The notes beneath the pieces were generated by a model. The model ran no database searches. It was not told the origin of the DNA and saw only the letters and a list, made by a program, of their open reading frames with translations. DNA of 64,000 nt from Paraburkholderia silvatlantica (GTDB lineage: Bacteria; Pseudomonadota; Gammaproteobacteria; Burkholderiales; Burkholderiaceae), in the NCBI RefSeq assembly GCF_003096715.1, contig NZ_QEOL01000003.1, positions 310,001 through 374,000 on the forward strand, in the 5' to 3' direction. Within the stretch, counting starts at the first letter, position 1. Every line of letters begins with the position of its first letter. Positions 29,699-37,964 of this stretch are shown here, piece after piece. The position numbers and the translations under genes were made by a program.

Positions 29699-31018
29699 AT
29701 GTCGAGCGTTCCAGATCGCAGGCCCGCGGGTCTTTCGCATGTGTTGTTGCTGATCGAACTGATCGGCCGCGCTCCACGGGAGCTATGGCCCTTTGTGCTG
29801 ACCTGGGTCATCGTGGTGCTGACCGTTCCCTTTTGCTGGCTCGTCATCTCGGGCGCGCTCACGCAACACGTGCTGGTGCCGCCGGTGCAAACGCCGAAAG
29901 CGCTGGCCGAAACCGGCTATGCCCCGGAATTGCTGGCAGAACGCATTCTTGCGGCGATGCGCGGAATCAGCAGCGACAGCGACGCGGTTCCGCACGATGT
30001 ATCGCTGGCCGATAACGACAGCCCGGATATCAAGCTGCCGGGCCAAGACATGTCCTATGCCTCGATTGTCGGGTTTCTCAAATCGACGCTGTTCAGGAAC
30101 AAGCAGGACGTGGTCGTCCATATCGGCATTACGCATGCGGTCGACGGTGCGGATGCGTATATCGCGCATATCCAGATCGAAAACGGTCCGTTCAACGCCA
30201 TGCACGAGGACGTTGCGTTCACAGGCAAGGACTTCAACCAGTCGGTGCGAGACATCGCGATCGAAGTCATGCGTCTCGTCGAACCGAATACGCTCGCGAG
30301 CCACGTGTTCTCGACGGTGCAAAAGACACGGTGTTCGCCGGGTCAATGCGACTACAGCGACGTCGAAGCGATCTATGACGATGTCCTCGGCCGGCCAGGC
30401 TCGCCGCAACGCCAATGGGCGCTCGCTGGAAAAGGCTGGCTGCTGCTGAGGCAAAACCGCTCCGAGGAGGCGGAACAGCAGTCGCGCGACGCGCTGTTGC
30501 TGTATCCGCACTCGGCCGTCTTGCGGGCCAATCTCGGCATTGCGCTCGAGCAGGAGCATAGAATCGACGCCGCGATCAAGGAGCTTCGCGCGGGCGCCCA
30601 CGAGCGGTGGAGCACCGCGGAAAACCAGCGCCTGCTCGGCGACGTCTTGTTGCACGCGCACCGGTATGCCGAAGCCCTTAGCGCGTTTCACCGCGCGGAC
30701 GAAATGCACCACGACGATGTGAACATCCTGCATGACTGGGGAGAGGCGCTCATCGACAACGGTCAATACGAGGCGGCGGTCGTCAAGCTCGCGCATGCGG
30801 TGGAGCTTCGTCCCGATCTCGCGCCCTCGTATGAACTATGGGGGCAGGCGCTGGAAAACGAAGGCGATCTGTCTCATGCGGCCCAAAGATATGCCGAGGC
30901 GGACAAGCGCGACAGCGGGGCGCTGACGCCGCACGAAAAGCAGCTCGCCCTGCCTGGTACGCCGCGCAGATTGCCGCCGGTATCGGCGAGTCTGCAGGCG
31001 CCGCAGAATCACGCATAG
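29699..31018 (+). CDS. Membrane-anchored TPR-repeat protein, function unknown
   Basis: 439 residues from the ATG at 29699 (GAGG 8 bases upstream); an in-frame start at 29591 would add 36 polar residues. One membrane helix (LWPFVLTWVIVVLTVPFCWLVI, about 29-50 as two adjoining pieces) is followed by a soluble region that has no recognised domain to about residue 220 and then 4-6 tetratricopeptide-like repeats, for example LLLRQNRSEEAEQQSRDALL and NGQYEAAVVKLAHAVELRPD. Topology suggests a scaffold facing the periplasm. Two Cys in CSPGQC could bond or bind metal. No neighbour reveals a pathway. Confidence 0.65.
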   Translation: MSSVPDRRPAGLSHVLLLIELIGRAPRELWPFVLTWVIVVLTVPFCWLVISGALTQHVLVPPVQTPKALAETGYAPELLAERILAAMRGISSDSDAVPHDVSLADNDSPDIKLPGQDMSYASIVGFLKSTLFRNKQDVVVHIGITHAVDGADAYIAHIQIENGPFNAMHEDVAFTGKDFNQSVRDIAIEVMRLVEPNTLASHVFSTVQKTRCSPGQCDYSDVEAIYDDVLGRPGSPQRQWALAGKGWLLLRQNRSEEAEQQSRDALLLYPHSAVLRANLGIALEQEHRIDAAIKELRAGAHERWSTAENQRLLGDVLLHAHRYAEALSAFHRADEMHHDDVNILHDWGEALIDNGQYEAAVVKLAHAVELRPDLAPSYELWGQALENEGDLSHAAQRYAEADKRDSGALTPHEKQLALPGTPRRLPPVSASLQAPQNHA

Positions 31019-31166
31019 CGTTCGTTTGCCCGCCATGTATTTTTCGCTAGCTAGTTCAGTCATTGCGTTCTCCCGCAAAGCAAGCCCTTGTTCTTCGCTG
31101 GAATAAACGCTGTGTCTTCCTCGTTCTTTTTCCGTTAGTCCTTTGGACTGAACGAGGAGTGCGGTC

Positions 31167-32387
31167 ATGAAGTCTCTACTCGCCGTATTGGGCGTCGTAG
31201 CATGTGGCGCGGCCATCGCGACGCTCGTGTCGTGTGGCGGCAGTTCCGGTTCCAGCTCGGGTTCCGGCAGTGCGGGCGTGCCCGTCCAGTCGTCGTTCGC
31301 GGCGACGGCGCTCGTTTCCGATGGCGCGGTGGCGGCCGCGCACATCGACGGGAATCTGAAAAACCCGTGGGGTGTCGCCTTCAATCCGAAAGGTTTCGCG
31401 TGGGTTGCGGACAACGGCACCAATGTCGCAACACTCTATGACGGCAACGGCGTGCCGCAATCGCTGATCGTCGCAATACCCAGCGGGAAGAACGGCACGG
31501 CATCGCCCACGGGCATCGTCTTCAACGGCACACAAAGCTTTACCGTCACGGAAAACGGCAAGTCCGGCGTCGCGGCATTCATCTTCGCGGGCGAGGGCGG
31601 CACCATCACCGCGTGGGCGCCAGCGGTCGGGCCGACCAACGCGTTCGTCATGTACGACGACGGCACGGGCGGCGCCGTGTACAAGGGTCTCGCGCTCGCG
31701 ACGATGAACAACGCGAATTTCCTCTACGCGACCGACTTCCATAACAACAAGATCGACGTTTTCAATACCTCATTCAACAAGGTCAAGATGCCCGGCGGCT
31801 TCACGGACCCGGCAATCCCGGCCGGCTTCGCGCCGTTCGGCATTCAGGCGGTCGGCTCGAATCTGTTCGTCACGTATGCCATGCAGGACGCGGCCAGGCA
31901 CGACGATGTCGCAGGCGCGGGGCTCGGCATGGTCGACGTGTACGACACGGCCGGCAACCTGAAGCAACGCTTCGCGACAGGGAGTCCGCTCGATGCGCCA
32001 TGGGGCATTGCCCAGGCGCCGGCAAACTTCGGTTCGATGAGCGGCGCGATACTGATCGGCAATTTCGGTAATGGCGCGATCAACGCGTTCAACGCATCGA
32101 ACGGCCAGTCGATGGGGCCGCTCACCGGGTCGAACGGCAAGGCGCTTGTCGAACCGGGCGTGTGGGGCATTGCGTTCGGCAACGACCTCAGCAATCAGCC
32201 TTCCAATACGCTGTTTTTTGCGGCGGGGCCGAATGACGAAGCCGATGGCGTGTATGGAAGGATAGATTTGAATGCGACGTCGAACACAGGCGCGACTACC
32301 GGCACCGGCACCGGCACCGGCACCGGCACCGGCACGGGCACGGGCACGGGCACGGGTGCAGGGACGGGCATGGGCATGGGCATGTAG
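31167..32387 (+). CDS. Beta-propeller lipoprotein, TIGR03118-like, with Gly-Thr repeat tail
   Basis: 406 residues. A lipobox-type signal (LVSCG, Cys at 23) is followed by a Ser/Gly linker, and then by an NHL-like six-bladed propeller with repeats such as NPWGVAFNPKGFAWVADNGTN and GNFGNGAINAFN. This matches the TIGR03118 family of unknown function. The last 40 residues are a run of Gly-Thr and Gly-Met pairs encoded by a hexanucleotide repeat, which looks like a recent expansion. It should be a periplasmic or surface protein tethered to lipid. ATG at 31167; AACGAGGAG upstream is the ribosome site. Confidence 0.8.
   Translation: MKSLLAVLGVVACGAAIATLVSCGGSSGSSSGSGSAGVPVQSSFAATALVSDGAVAAAHIDGNLKNPWGVAFNPKGFAWVADNGTNVATLYDGNGVPQSLIVAIPSGKNGTASPTGIVFNGTQSFTVTENGKSGVAAFIFAGEGGTITAWAPAVGPTNAFVMYDDGTGGAVYKGLALATMNNANFLYATDFHNNKIDVFNTSFNKVKMPGGFTDPAIPAGFAPFGIQAVGSNLFVTYAMQDAARHDDVAGAGLGMVDVYDTAGNLKQRFATGSPLDAPWGIAQAPANFGSMSGAILIGNFGNGAINAFNASNGQSMGPLTGSNGKALVEPGVWGIAFGNDLSNQPSNTLFFAAGPNDEADGVYGRIDLNATSNTGATTGTGTGTGTGTGTGTGTGTGAGTGMGMGM
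32297..32386 (+). repeat. Hexanucleotide tandem repeat encoding the Gly-Thr/Gly-Met tail
   Basis: Units of ACCGGC change to ACGGGC and then ATGGGC, reading Gly-Thr and Gly-Met pairs. Since the unit is a multiple of three, copy changes keep the frame and only alter tail length. Confidence 0.85.
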
Positions 32388-32529
32388 CGCGCGGCACATT
32401 GCCGACGCGCTTCGCGACAGTCGAAGCGTGCCTTTCCGCCGTCGATGGCGCCGACGCGTGAATTCCTGTGAGAACATACGCGTAGAGGTGGCGCTTTTTC
32501 CTCGGTTGACTCGACCCGGCGGAGGCAGC

Positions 32530-32910
32530 ATGAACAGAAACGGTGCGAAGGGAACGATCTGCGTGATGGTGTTCGTGGCTGTCGCGAACTGCGCTGCCAA
32601 TGCGAACGCGCAAGCCGGTATGAACGAGCCGGTCCGTGTGGCCGTGCAAAGAGTCTCGGCATCGACACCCGGAAGCCGGCCGGATAGCTCGGTGGTGCGC
32701 GACGTTCGCCGTGCTATCAGGCGCGTCCCGGATCTCGACGATTCGGACATTCACATCCGGGTCAGCCATGGTGTCGTCACGCTCTCGGGCACAGTCCCAC
32801 AGACCTGGCAGATCTCGCGCGCGGCCAATGCGGCAAGGCCGGTGCTGGGCGTGAAGGCCGTGACGAACCGCTTGACAGCCCGGAAAGGGGACGCGCCGGC
32901 CAGCGAGTAG
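32530..32910 (+). CDS. BON-domain secreted protein
   Basis: 126 residues with an N-terminal signal (MVFVAVANCAANANAQA). The BON domain occupies about 50-115: VVRDVRRAIRRVPDLDDSDIHIRVSHGVVTLSGTV, then a conserved hydrophobic second half around GVKAVTNRL. BON proteins bind phospholipid membranes or peptidoglycan and are often osmotically or stress induced. GGAGGCAGC precedes the ATG at 32530. An upstream open frame from 32272 is coding for the Gly-Thr tail of the neighbour in another frame and is not used. Confidence 0.82.
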   Translation: MNRNGAKGTICVMVFVAVANCAANANAQAGMNEPVRVAVQRVSASTPGSRPDSSVVRDVRRAIRRVPDLDDSDIHIRVSHGVVTLSGTVPQTWQISRAANAARPVLGVKAVTNRLTARKGDAPASE

Positions 32911-32968
32911 TGTCTCGCGCGCTGCCGTCCGCGGCGGCGCCCGATCTTTTCGTGGCAAGGCGATTTGA

Positions 32969-32992
32969 GTGCCGCCGCTCAAGCGGCGGCAC
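32969..32992. terminator. Hairpin at the 3' end of dmeF
   Basis: A perfect 11-bp stem, GTGCCGCCGCT-CA-AGCGGCGGCAC, spans the dmeF stop codon. On the minus strand it is followed by TCAAATCG only, so termination would be weak or factor-assisted. It may serve both converging genes. Confidence 0.4.
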
Positions 32993-34268
32993 GCGCGGGA
33001 TTCACTTCGACCGTCACATGCGACAGCCCCTTGAAGCGTTTGAGCGCCGCATGATAGAAGCTCGGGCTGCGTTGCGCTTCTCGCGTAATAACCGATACGA
33101 CGGCACTCATGTGGCCGGGACCGACTCGCCATACATGGAGGTCGAGCACGGTGTCGCCATTGTCCTCGATGACGTGGCGAACGTTCTCGGCCATGCGTCT
33201 GTCCAGATTCATGTCGAGCAGGATGCCTCCCGTGTCGCGCATCAAGCCCCACGACCAGTTCGCAATCACCAGGGCGCCGACCACGCCGGCAAGCGGATCC
33301 ATCCAGAGCCAGCCGAACTCGCGGGCGAGCAGGAGACCGATGATCGCGAGCACGGAAACCGCTGCGTCCGCGATAACGTGAATGTAGGCCGAACGGATAT
33401 TGTGGTCGCGATTCGAGGCGGCCTGTGCGTCGTCGTGATCGTGTGCGTGTTCCTCGAACCCGATCTGATGCTCTCCATCGGGCAGGCGGACAACGGCCGT
33501 GAATGCATGCGGCTCGGGAATGTCATCTTTCGATTCCAGCCAGGTCCCACGGTCGGCAAACGCGAAAGTTTGCCGGGTTCCGTCGGGGCGAACCGTCGTG
33601 ACTGAAACCGCATCGGCAGGCAGCTTTGAAGACGCCGTTTCCGGCGTAATGCGGAAGACGGGCGGCACACCCTCTTCGAAGATCGATACGGCGAAAACGC
33701 CCGCGCTACCGAAGATACGATGCGCCTCTTCCTCATGACCGTGGTCGTCTTCGTGCCCATGCCCATGCGCGTGGCCGTGCCCATGTCCATGATGATGACC
33801 GTGATGGTCGCCGCTGAGCAGCCAGACGCTGGCGAGATTGACCAGCAGGCCTAGCACCGCGATAGGGATCGCCTGGCCGAAGTGAATGGGTACTGGCGAA
33901 AGGAAGCGCGATACGGCCTCGTACACGATCAGCAGCGCGATCATGGCGAGCACGATGGCGCTCGTAAAGCCCGCGAGGTCGCCCAGCTTCCCGGTGCCGA
34001 ATACGAAGCGGCTATCGCTCGCATGCCTGCGCGCGTAGGTGTACGCCAGCGCGGCGATCAGCATCGCGCCTGCGTGTGTCGACATGTGCAGACCATCCGC
34101 GACGAGCGCCAGTGAACCGAAAAGGCTGCCGCCGACGATCTCGGCCACCATCATCGCGCTGCACAGCGCAATCACCATCCAGGTTCTGCGCTCGTTGTCC
34201 TCGTGGGCGGCGCCCAGGAAGATATGGTCGTGTCCCGCTCCAAAGGCGGTGTCCTCGAACTTGCTCAT
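32979..34268 (-). CDS. dmeF: CDF-family Co/Ni efflux transporter with a long His-rich loop and an inserted domain
   Basis: Cation diffusion facilitator of 429 residues, about 120 longer than a minimal CDF. The N-terminal half has helices 1-4 with the metal motif HMSTHAGAM, and the C-terminal half has SAYIHVIADAAVSVLA, helix 6 and the cytoplasmic tail (LDLHVWRVGPGHMSAVV). Between them lies a His-rich stretch (HGHHHGHGHGHAHGHGH) and then about 85 residues with GVPPVFRI and EPHAFTAVVRL, a pattern I associate with the N-terminal domain of CzcB-like adaptors. The neighbouring repressor has RcnR-type ligands, pointing to Co/Ni. The start is the ATG at 34268; dmeR lies 8 bases before it. Confidence 0.82.
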   Translation of the reverse strand: MSKFEDTAFGAGHDHIFLGAAHEDNERRTWMVIALCSAMMVAEIVGGSLFGSLALVADGLHMSTHAGAMLIAALAYTYARRHASDSRFVFGTGKLGDLAGFTSAIVLAMIALLIVYEAVSRFLSPVPIHFGQAIPIAVLGLLVNLASVWLLSGDHHGHHHGHGHGHAHGHGHEDDHGHEEEAHRIFGSAGVFAVSIFEEGVPPVFRITPETASSKLPADAVSVTTVRPDGTRQTFAFADRGTWLESKDDIPEPHAFTAVVRLPDGEHQIGFEEHAHDHDDAQAASNRDHNIRSAYIHVIADAAVSVLAIIGLLLAREFGWLWMDPLAGVVGALVIANWSWGLMRDTGGILLDMNLDRRMAENVRHVIEDNGDTVLDLHVWRVGPGHMSAVVSVITREAQRSPSFYHAALKRFKGLSHVTVEVNPARAAA

Positions 34269-34275
34269 GGTTCTC

Positions 34276-34548
34276 TTACTTGAAGTAGCTGTGCACCACT
34301 TCGATTAGCTGCTCTGTCGCGCTGCCATGCTCGTCGTCGGGCTCTGCGTCGACCAGATGGGTGCGAACGTGGTCCTCAAGGACGACGGCGAGCAGCCCGT
34401 TCATGGCGCCGCGACAGCTCGTAACCTGCTGCAGCACTTCCATGCAGCCGCGCTCTTCCTCTAGCGCCCTTTCAATCGCTTCGACCTGCCCCTTGATTCG
34501 ACGAATGCGGTTAAGCAGCTTCTGCTTTTCGCGGATCGTATGGCTCAT
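34276..34548 (-). CDS. dmeR: RcnR/CsoR-family metal-sensing repressor
   Basis: 90-residue all-helical repressor (DUF156). The set H3, C35, H60 and H64 matches the ligands of Ni/Co-sensing RcnR rather than the Cys-only set of CsoR, and there is the basic N-terminal DNA region KLLNRIRRIKGQV. It is the first gene before dmeF on the same strand (gap of 7 bases), as in known dmeRF loci. A G-rich operator-like sequence lies 36 bases upstream. Formaldehyde-sensing FrmR members lack this His set. Confidence 0.88.
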   Translation of the reverse strand: MSHTIREKQKLLNRIRRIKGQVEAIERALEEERGCMEVLQQVTSCRGAMNGLLAVVLEDHVRTHLVDAEPDDEHGSATEQLIEVVHSYFK

Positions 34549-34583
34549 GCCTGTTCTCCTCGATGAGCACGAAGTGTAACATC

Positions 34584-34603
34584 AATAGGGTAGGGGGGTA
34601 TAC
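34584..34603. promoter_or_regulatory. G-tract operator for the RcnR/CsoR-type repressor
   Basis: AATAGGGTAGGGGGGTATAC contains a run of G flanked by TA-rich arms, the pattern bound by RcnR/FrmR-type repressors. It lies in the gap between dmeR and arsR, 36 bases upstream of the dmeR start. Confidence 0.6.
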
Positions 34604-34699
34604 CAAGTCGAAGCTGAAATCGGTCGGATGCGCTGCGCGTGACTAAACGTCGGCCGGGAATTGGTTGCGGCGAGTCGTTATTTTGAATATATTGGAAAT

Positions 34700-35023
34700 A
34701 TGGAAGAGAAAGACATTGTCCGCGCCCTTGCGGCGCTTGCCCACGAATTGCGTCTGCGCGTTTTCCGGATGCTGGTTGTCGCCGGGCCGGACGGCTTGAC
34801 GCCCGGCACCATCGCGACACAGCTGGATCTGCCCAATGCAACGCTCTCCTTTCACCTGAAGGAACTCATGCACGCCGGGCTGGTGACTCAGGAACGCGAT
34901 GGGCGCAGCCTGATCTATCGGGCTGCCTACGGGCAGATGAATGCAGTCCTCGGCTTTCTGACCGAGAACTGCTGCCAGGGGCAGGCTTGCCTCGCGTCGG
35001 GCGCAGATTCATGTCAATGCTGA
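34700..35023 (+). CDS. arsR: ArsR-type arsenic-sensing repressor
   Basis: 107 residues from the ATG at 34700 (a TTG start at 34661 would extend over the promoter). Winged helix-turn-helix: LTPGTIATQLDLPNATLSFHLKELMHAGLV. The C terminus carries Cys91, Cys92, Cys97, Cys105 and Cys107, a cluster at the end similar to the As(III) site of Acidithiobacillus ArsR (C95, C96, C102), not the helix-3 ELCVCDL site of plasmid ArsR. It heads arsI-arsC-acr3. Confidence 0.86.
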   Translation: MEEKDIVRALAALAHELRLRVFRMLVVAGPDGLTPGTIATQLDLPNATLSFHLKELMHAGLVTQERDGRSLIYRAAYGQMNAVLGFLTENCCQGQACLASGADSCQC

Positions 35024-35035
35024 CGGAGAACCTCG

Positions 35036-35512
35036 ATGAAGCGGTTTCACATTCACGTCCACGTGGACGATATCGCAGCCAGTGTCGCGTTCTATTCGAA
35101 GCTGTTCGGCGCAGAGCCGACGCGAATCGAAGCGGATTACGCGAAGTGGATGCTGGACGATCCTCGCGTGAACTTCGCGATCTCGACGCGCGGTTCGAAG
35201 GTCGGTGTCGACCATCTGGGTTTCCAGGTTGACGACACGGCGGAGCTGGCCGAACTCGCGCAGCGTGCGCAGGCCGCGGACATGACCTTGCTCGACCAGG
35301 GCGAAACGACCTGCTGCTATGCGCGCAGCGACAAGCACTGGATCGTCGATCCGCAAGGCATCGCCTGGGAGCACTTCCATACGCTCGACACCACGCCGGT
35401 CTATGGCGAAAGCCGGCAGGCAGTGCCGGTGTCGGGCGCGGAGAACTGCTGCGGGCCTGGCGCGATGCCCGTTGCCATTCCCGTGAAACCGGCCGGTTCG
35501 GCCTGCTGTTGA
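35036..35512 (+). CDS. arsI: C-As lyase ArsI-like dioxygenase (glyoxalase fold)
   Basis: 158-residue vicinal oxygen chelate protein that, in the known family, cleaves the C-As bond of trivalent organoarsenicals such as methylarsenite. H5, H60 and E112 match the Fe(II) ligands H5, H62 and E115 of characterised ArsI, and the arsenic-binding vicinal pair is Cys93-Cys94 (TTCCYA). A second Cys-rich end (ENCCGPG, GSACC) is extra. CadI members with the same fold lack the Cys pair. Ribosome site GGAGAAC before the ATG; it overlaps no neighbour, 12 bases after arsR. Confidence 0.85.
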   Translation: MKRFHIHVHVDDIAASVAFYSKLFGAEPTRIEADYAKWMLDDPRVNFAISTRGSKVGVDHLGFQVDDTAELAELAQRAQAADMTLLDQGETTCCYARSDKHWIVDPQGIAWEHFHTLDTTPVYGESRQAVPVSGAENCCGPGAMPVAIPVKPAGSACC

Positions 35513-35534
35513 TCACGGCGCATCTGATAACACC

Positions 35535-36029
35535 ATGACCACCAACGTCCTGATTCTCTGCACGCACAATTCAGCGCGCAGCGTGCTTGCCGAAGCCATG
35601 CTGAACCACTGGGCGAAGAAGCTCGGCAAGGACGTACGCGCGTTCAGCGCCGGCAGCGCCCCGAGCGGCCGCATCAATCCGTTCGCACTCGAAGCGTTGA
35701 CGAACGCGGGTATCGATACGGAAGGCTATCGCAGCAAATGCTGGGACGAGTTCGCGCAGGACGGCGCGCCGCCAATGCGCATCGTCATCACGGTCTGTGA
35801 CAGCGCCGCCGCTGAAGCGTGTCCGCTGTGGCCCGGTAGCCCCGTCAGGGTCCACTGGGGCTACGCCGATCCGTCGAACGCACCGGGCGGCGACGAAGGC
35901 AAGCGCCAGGCATTCGAGCTCACACGCCAGGCCATCGGCTATCGCATGCTGCAACTGCTCGAACTGCCCATCGACCGTCTGGAGAATGCCGGGCTCCAGC
36001 AGGCGCTCAACGCCATCCTGCAAAGCTGA
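35535..36029 (+). CDS. arsC: Arsenate reductase, low-molecular-weight phosphatase type
   Basis: Reduces As(V) to As(III). 164 residues with the P-loop LCTHNSARSVLAEA (catalytic Cys9, C-x5-R), the downstream resolving pair near ITVCDSAAAEACPLWPG, and the family core FSAGSAPSGRINPFA. This thioredoxin/mycothiol-type arrangement is distinct from the glutaredoxin-dependent plasmid ArsC. Third gene of the operon; 22 bases separate it from arsI, 23 bases from acr3. Confidence 0.9.
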   Translation: MTTNVLILCTHNSARSVLAEAMLNHWAKKLGKDVRAFSAGSAPSGRINPFALEALTNAGIDTEGYRSKCWDEFAQDGAPPMRIVITVCDSAAAEACPLWPGSPVRVHWGYADPSNAPGGDEGKRQAFELTRQAIGYRMLQLLELPIDRLENAGLQQALNAILQS

Positions 36030-36052
36030 ACCCTTCTGCTTCGAACTCACAG

Positions 36053-37123
36053 ATGAACACCTCCAATGTTGCGGCTTCGCGCGAGACTGCGGCGAAACCG
36101 GCCATCAGCTTTTTCGAGCGATACCTGAGCGTCTGGGTCGCGCTTTGCATTGTCGCCGGCATCCTGCTCGGCAAGGTGCTGCCCGGCGTCTTTCAGGCGA
36201 TTGGCCGGATGGAATACGCACACGTCAATCTGCCGGTCGGCCTGTTGATCTGGGTGATGATCGTCCCGATGCTGGTCAAGGTCGATTTCGGCGCACTGCA
36301 CGAAGTGCGTCAGCACATAAAGGGCATCGGCGTCACGCTCGTCGTCAACTGGCTGGTCAAGCCGTTCACGATGGCGTTCCTCGCGTGGCTCTTCATCAAG
36401 CAGTGGTTCGCGCCGATGCTGCCAGCGGCGCAGCTCGACAGCTATGTGGCCGGGCTGATCCTGCTGGCCGCGGCGCCCTGCACGGCGATGGTGTTCGTCT
36501 GGAGCCGCCTGACTGGCGGCGATCCGCTCTTCACGCTCTCGCAGGTCGCACTCAACGACAGCATCATGGTGGTCGCGTTTGCGCCGCTCGTCGGTCTGCT
36601 GCTCGGGATCTCGGCGATCACGGTGCCGTGGGCGACGCTGCTCACGTCGGTCGTGCTCTACATCGTCATTCCGGTGATCCTCGCGCAGATCGTGCGCAAG
36701 GTGCTGCTCGCGGGAGGTGAGGTCGTATTTGAGGCAGCGATGGCGAGGATGGGTCCCTGGTCGATCACGGCGCTGCTCGCGACGCTGGTGCTGCTGTTCG
36801 CGTTCCAGGGCGAGGCCATCCTGAAGCAGCCGCTCGTCATTGTGCTGCTCGCCGTGCCGATCCTGATCCAGGTATTTTTCAATGCGGCGCTGGCGTACTG
36901 GCTCAATCGCGCGGTCGGCGAAAAGCACAATATCGCCTGTCCGTCGGCCCTGATTGGCGCGTCGAACTTCTTCGAGCTGGCCGTCGCCACGGCAATCGGC
37001 CTGTTCGGCTTTAACTCGGGCGCCGCGCTGGCAACGGTCGTGGGCGTACTGATCGAGGTGCCGGTCATGCTGCTCGTCGTGCGCATCGTCAATCATTCGA
37101 AAAACTGGTACGAGTGCGCGTGA
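36053..37123 (+). CDS. acr3: Arsenite efflux transporter, ACR3 family
   Basis: Ten-helix inner-membrane permease, 356 residues, that exports As(III) as an antiporter. It starts with FFERYLSVWVALCIVAGILLG and has the signature VNWLVKPFTMAFLAW, the conserved Cys in LAAAPCTAMVFVWSRLTGGDP (about 135-155) and a C-terminal GASNFFELAVATAIGLFG. This is ACR3, not the ArsB (12-helix) family. It ends the ars operon. Confidence 0.93.
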   Translation: MNTSNVAASRETAAKPAISFFERYLSVWVALCIVAGILLGKVLPGVFQAIGRMEYAHVNLPVGLLIWVMIVPMLVKVDFGALHEVRQHIKGIGVTLVVNWLVKPFTMAFLAWLFIKQWFAPMLPAAQLDSYVAGLILLAAAPCTAMVFVWSRLTGGDPLFTLSQVALNDSIMVVAFAPLVGLLLGISAITVPWATLLTSVVLYIVIPVILAQIVRKVLLAGGEVVFEAAMARMGPWSITALLATLVLLFAFQGEAILKQPLVIVLLAVPILIQVFFNAALAYWLNRAVGEKHNIACPSALIGASNFFELAVATAIGLFGFNSGAALATVVGVLIEVPVMLLVVRIVNHSKNWYECA

Positions 37124-37216
37124 AGAGCGGGACGGCGTCCGTCCAGCCCGCGCCCGCCATGCTCCGCGAACTCCCCAGGGAGTCGGTCCAAACTTCCCTT
37201 GCGCTGGCGCACAATA

Positions 37217-37232
37217 CTGTATAAATTCACAG
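37217..37232. promoter_or_regulatory. LexA (SOS) box
   Basis: CTGTATAAATTCACAG fits CTG-N10-CAG, and the symmetry extends to TACTGT...ACAGTA (37215-37234). It starts 44 bases before a small ORF, where a promoter is expected. The match equals known betaproteobacterial SOS boxes by pattern only. Confidence 0.65.
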
Positions 37233-37260
37233 TATGTGTTTACGTCCAGTGGAGCGTCGC

Positions 37261-37545
37261 ATGGAATCGCTAATTCGCATTGTGAATGACGAGGACCGTC
37301 AGGCGTTTGAATGGCTGGTGGCAAATGTAGGGGCGGATCGCGTGGCTGCGGCGACCCGGCGGCTTGCTGGCGGAGGGAAGCGGCCGTTTGTTTCCGCGCT
37401 GTGCAGATACCTCGGGGCATGGCCACCTGCTGCGCGTCGTGCCCGAAAGGTTGAGTCTGTTCACACGGCCGTTGGCGATCTGCATCTGGCGCGCATACGC
37501 GAGCTGCTTGCGCAACGCAACGCGGTAAAAGCCAGCGCGCATTGA
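37261..37545 (+). CDS. Small protein of unknown function, probable SOS gene
   Basis: 94 residues, rich in Ala and Arg (MESLIRIVNDEDRQAFEWLV at the N terminus), with no signal, helix span or known motif; I do not recognise a family. The ATG at 37261 has GGAG 7 bases upstream; in-frame starts further up lie within the SOS box. A LexA box lies 29 bases before the start and a hairpin (37593-37622) lies 48 bases after the stop, giving a complete single-gene unit. Its basic, alpha-helical character could suit a nucleic-acid-binding or inhibitor role, but no function is assigned. Confidence 0.6.
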   Translation: MESLIRIVNDEDRQAFEWLVANVGADRVAAATRRLAGGGKRPFVSALCRYLGAWPPAARRARKVESVHTAVGDLHLARIRELLAQRNAVKASAH

Positions 37546-37964
37546 TCGGCCAGTCCCCCTTGCTCGAGGGGCAACAGCGTTGCACTCACAATCCGCTTGC
37601 GACGAATCCTCATCGCAAGCGGTGTCTTGTTTGACGTCTTGCCTCATCTAACAGCGCGAAACCCATCATTCATCTTTTCTTGTCTGACTGGCTAAGACCC
37701 AATCTGACAAGTCAACTTTTCGCAAACCTGTTCGACATTCGCCGCCGCCGTACTTCGGGGCGAATCCGTCTGCACAATGAATTGGGGAAACTCCCGATTC
37801 AACTAGCATTCATGAGGCGGATTTAACAAAGTTAGAATCAACGTTCTAGATCGACACCGCCATTCGCTTCTGAATGGGCAACGCCACTCGCGTTGAAACG
37901 CCATACATCAAACGCTGTCGATACAGACATAACGCTTGATGAAATGCACGGGGGATAAATTAGT
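37546..37964. other. Non-coding stretch with a terminator-like hairpin
   Basis: No gene is supported here. A 10-bp perfect stem CCGCTTGCGA-N10-TCGCAAGCGG at 37593-37622 is followed by TGTCTTGTTT and should end the SOS gene. Further on, TAGAA-N6-TTCTA (37833-37848) and an AT-rich stretch before 37965 may be the phasin promoter. Confidence 0.5.
37593..37622 (+). terminator. Terminator-like hairpin after the SOS gene
   Basis: Perfect 10-bp inverted repeat with a 10-base loop, followed by TGTCTTGTTT. The T-run is interrupted, so strength is uncertain. Confidence 0.5.

Noticed and set aside
32297-32386. Short repeats considered as CRISPR-like
   Set aside because: Six-base units without spacers; they encode Gly-Thr pairs in frame.
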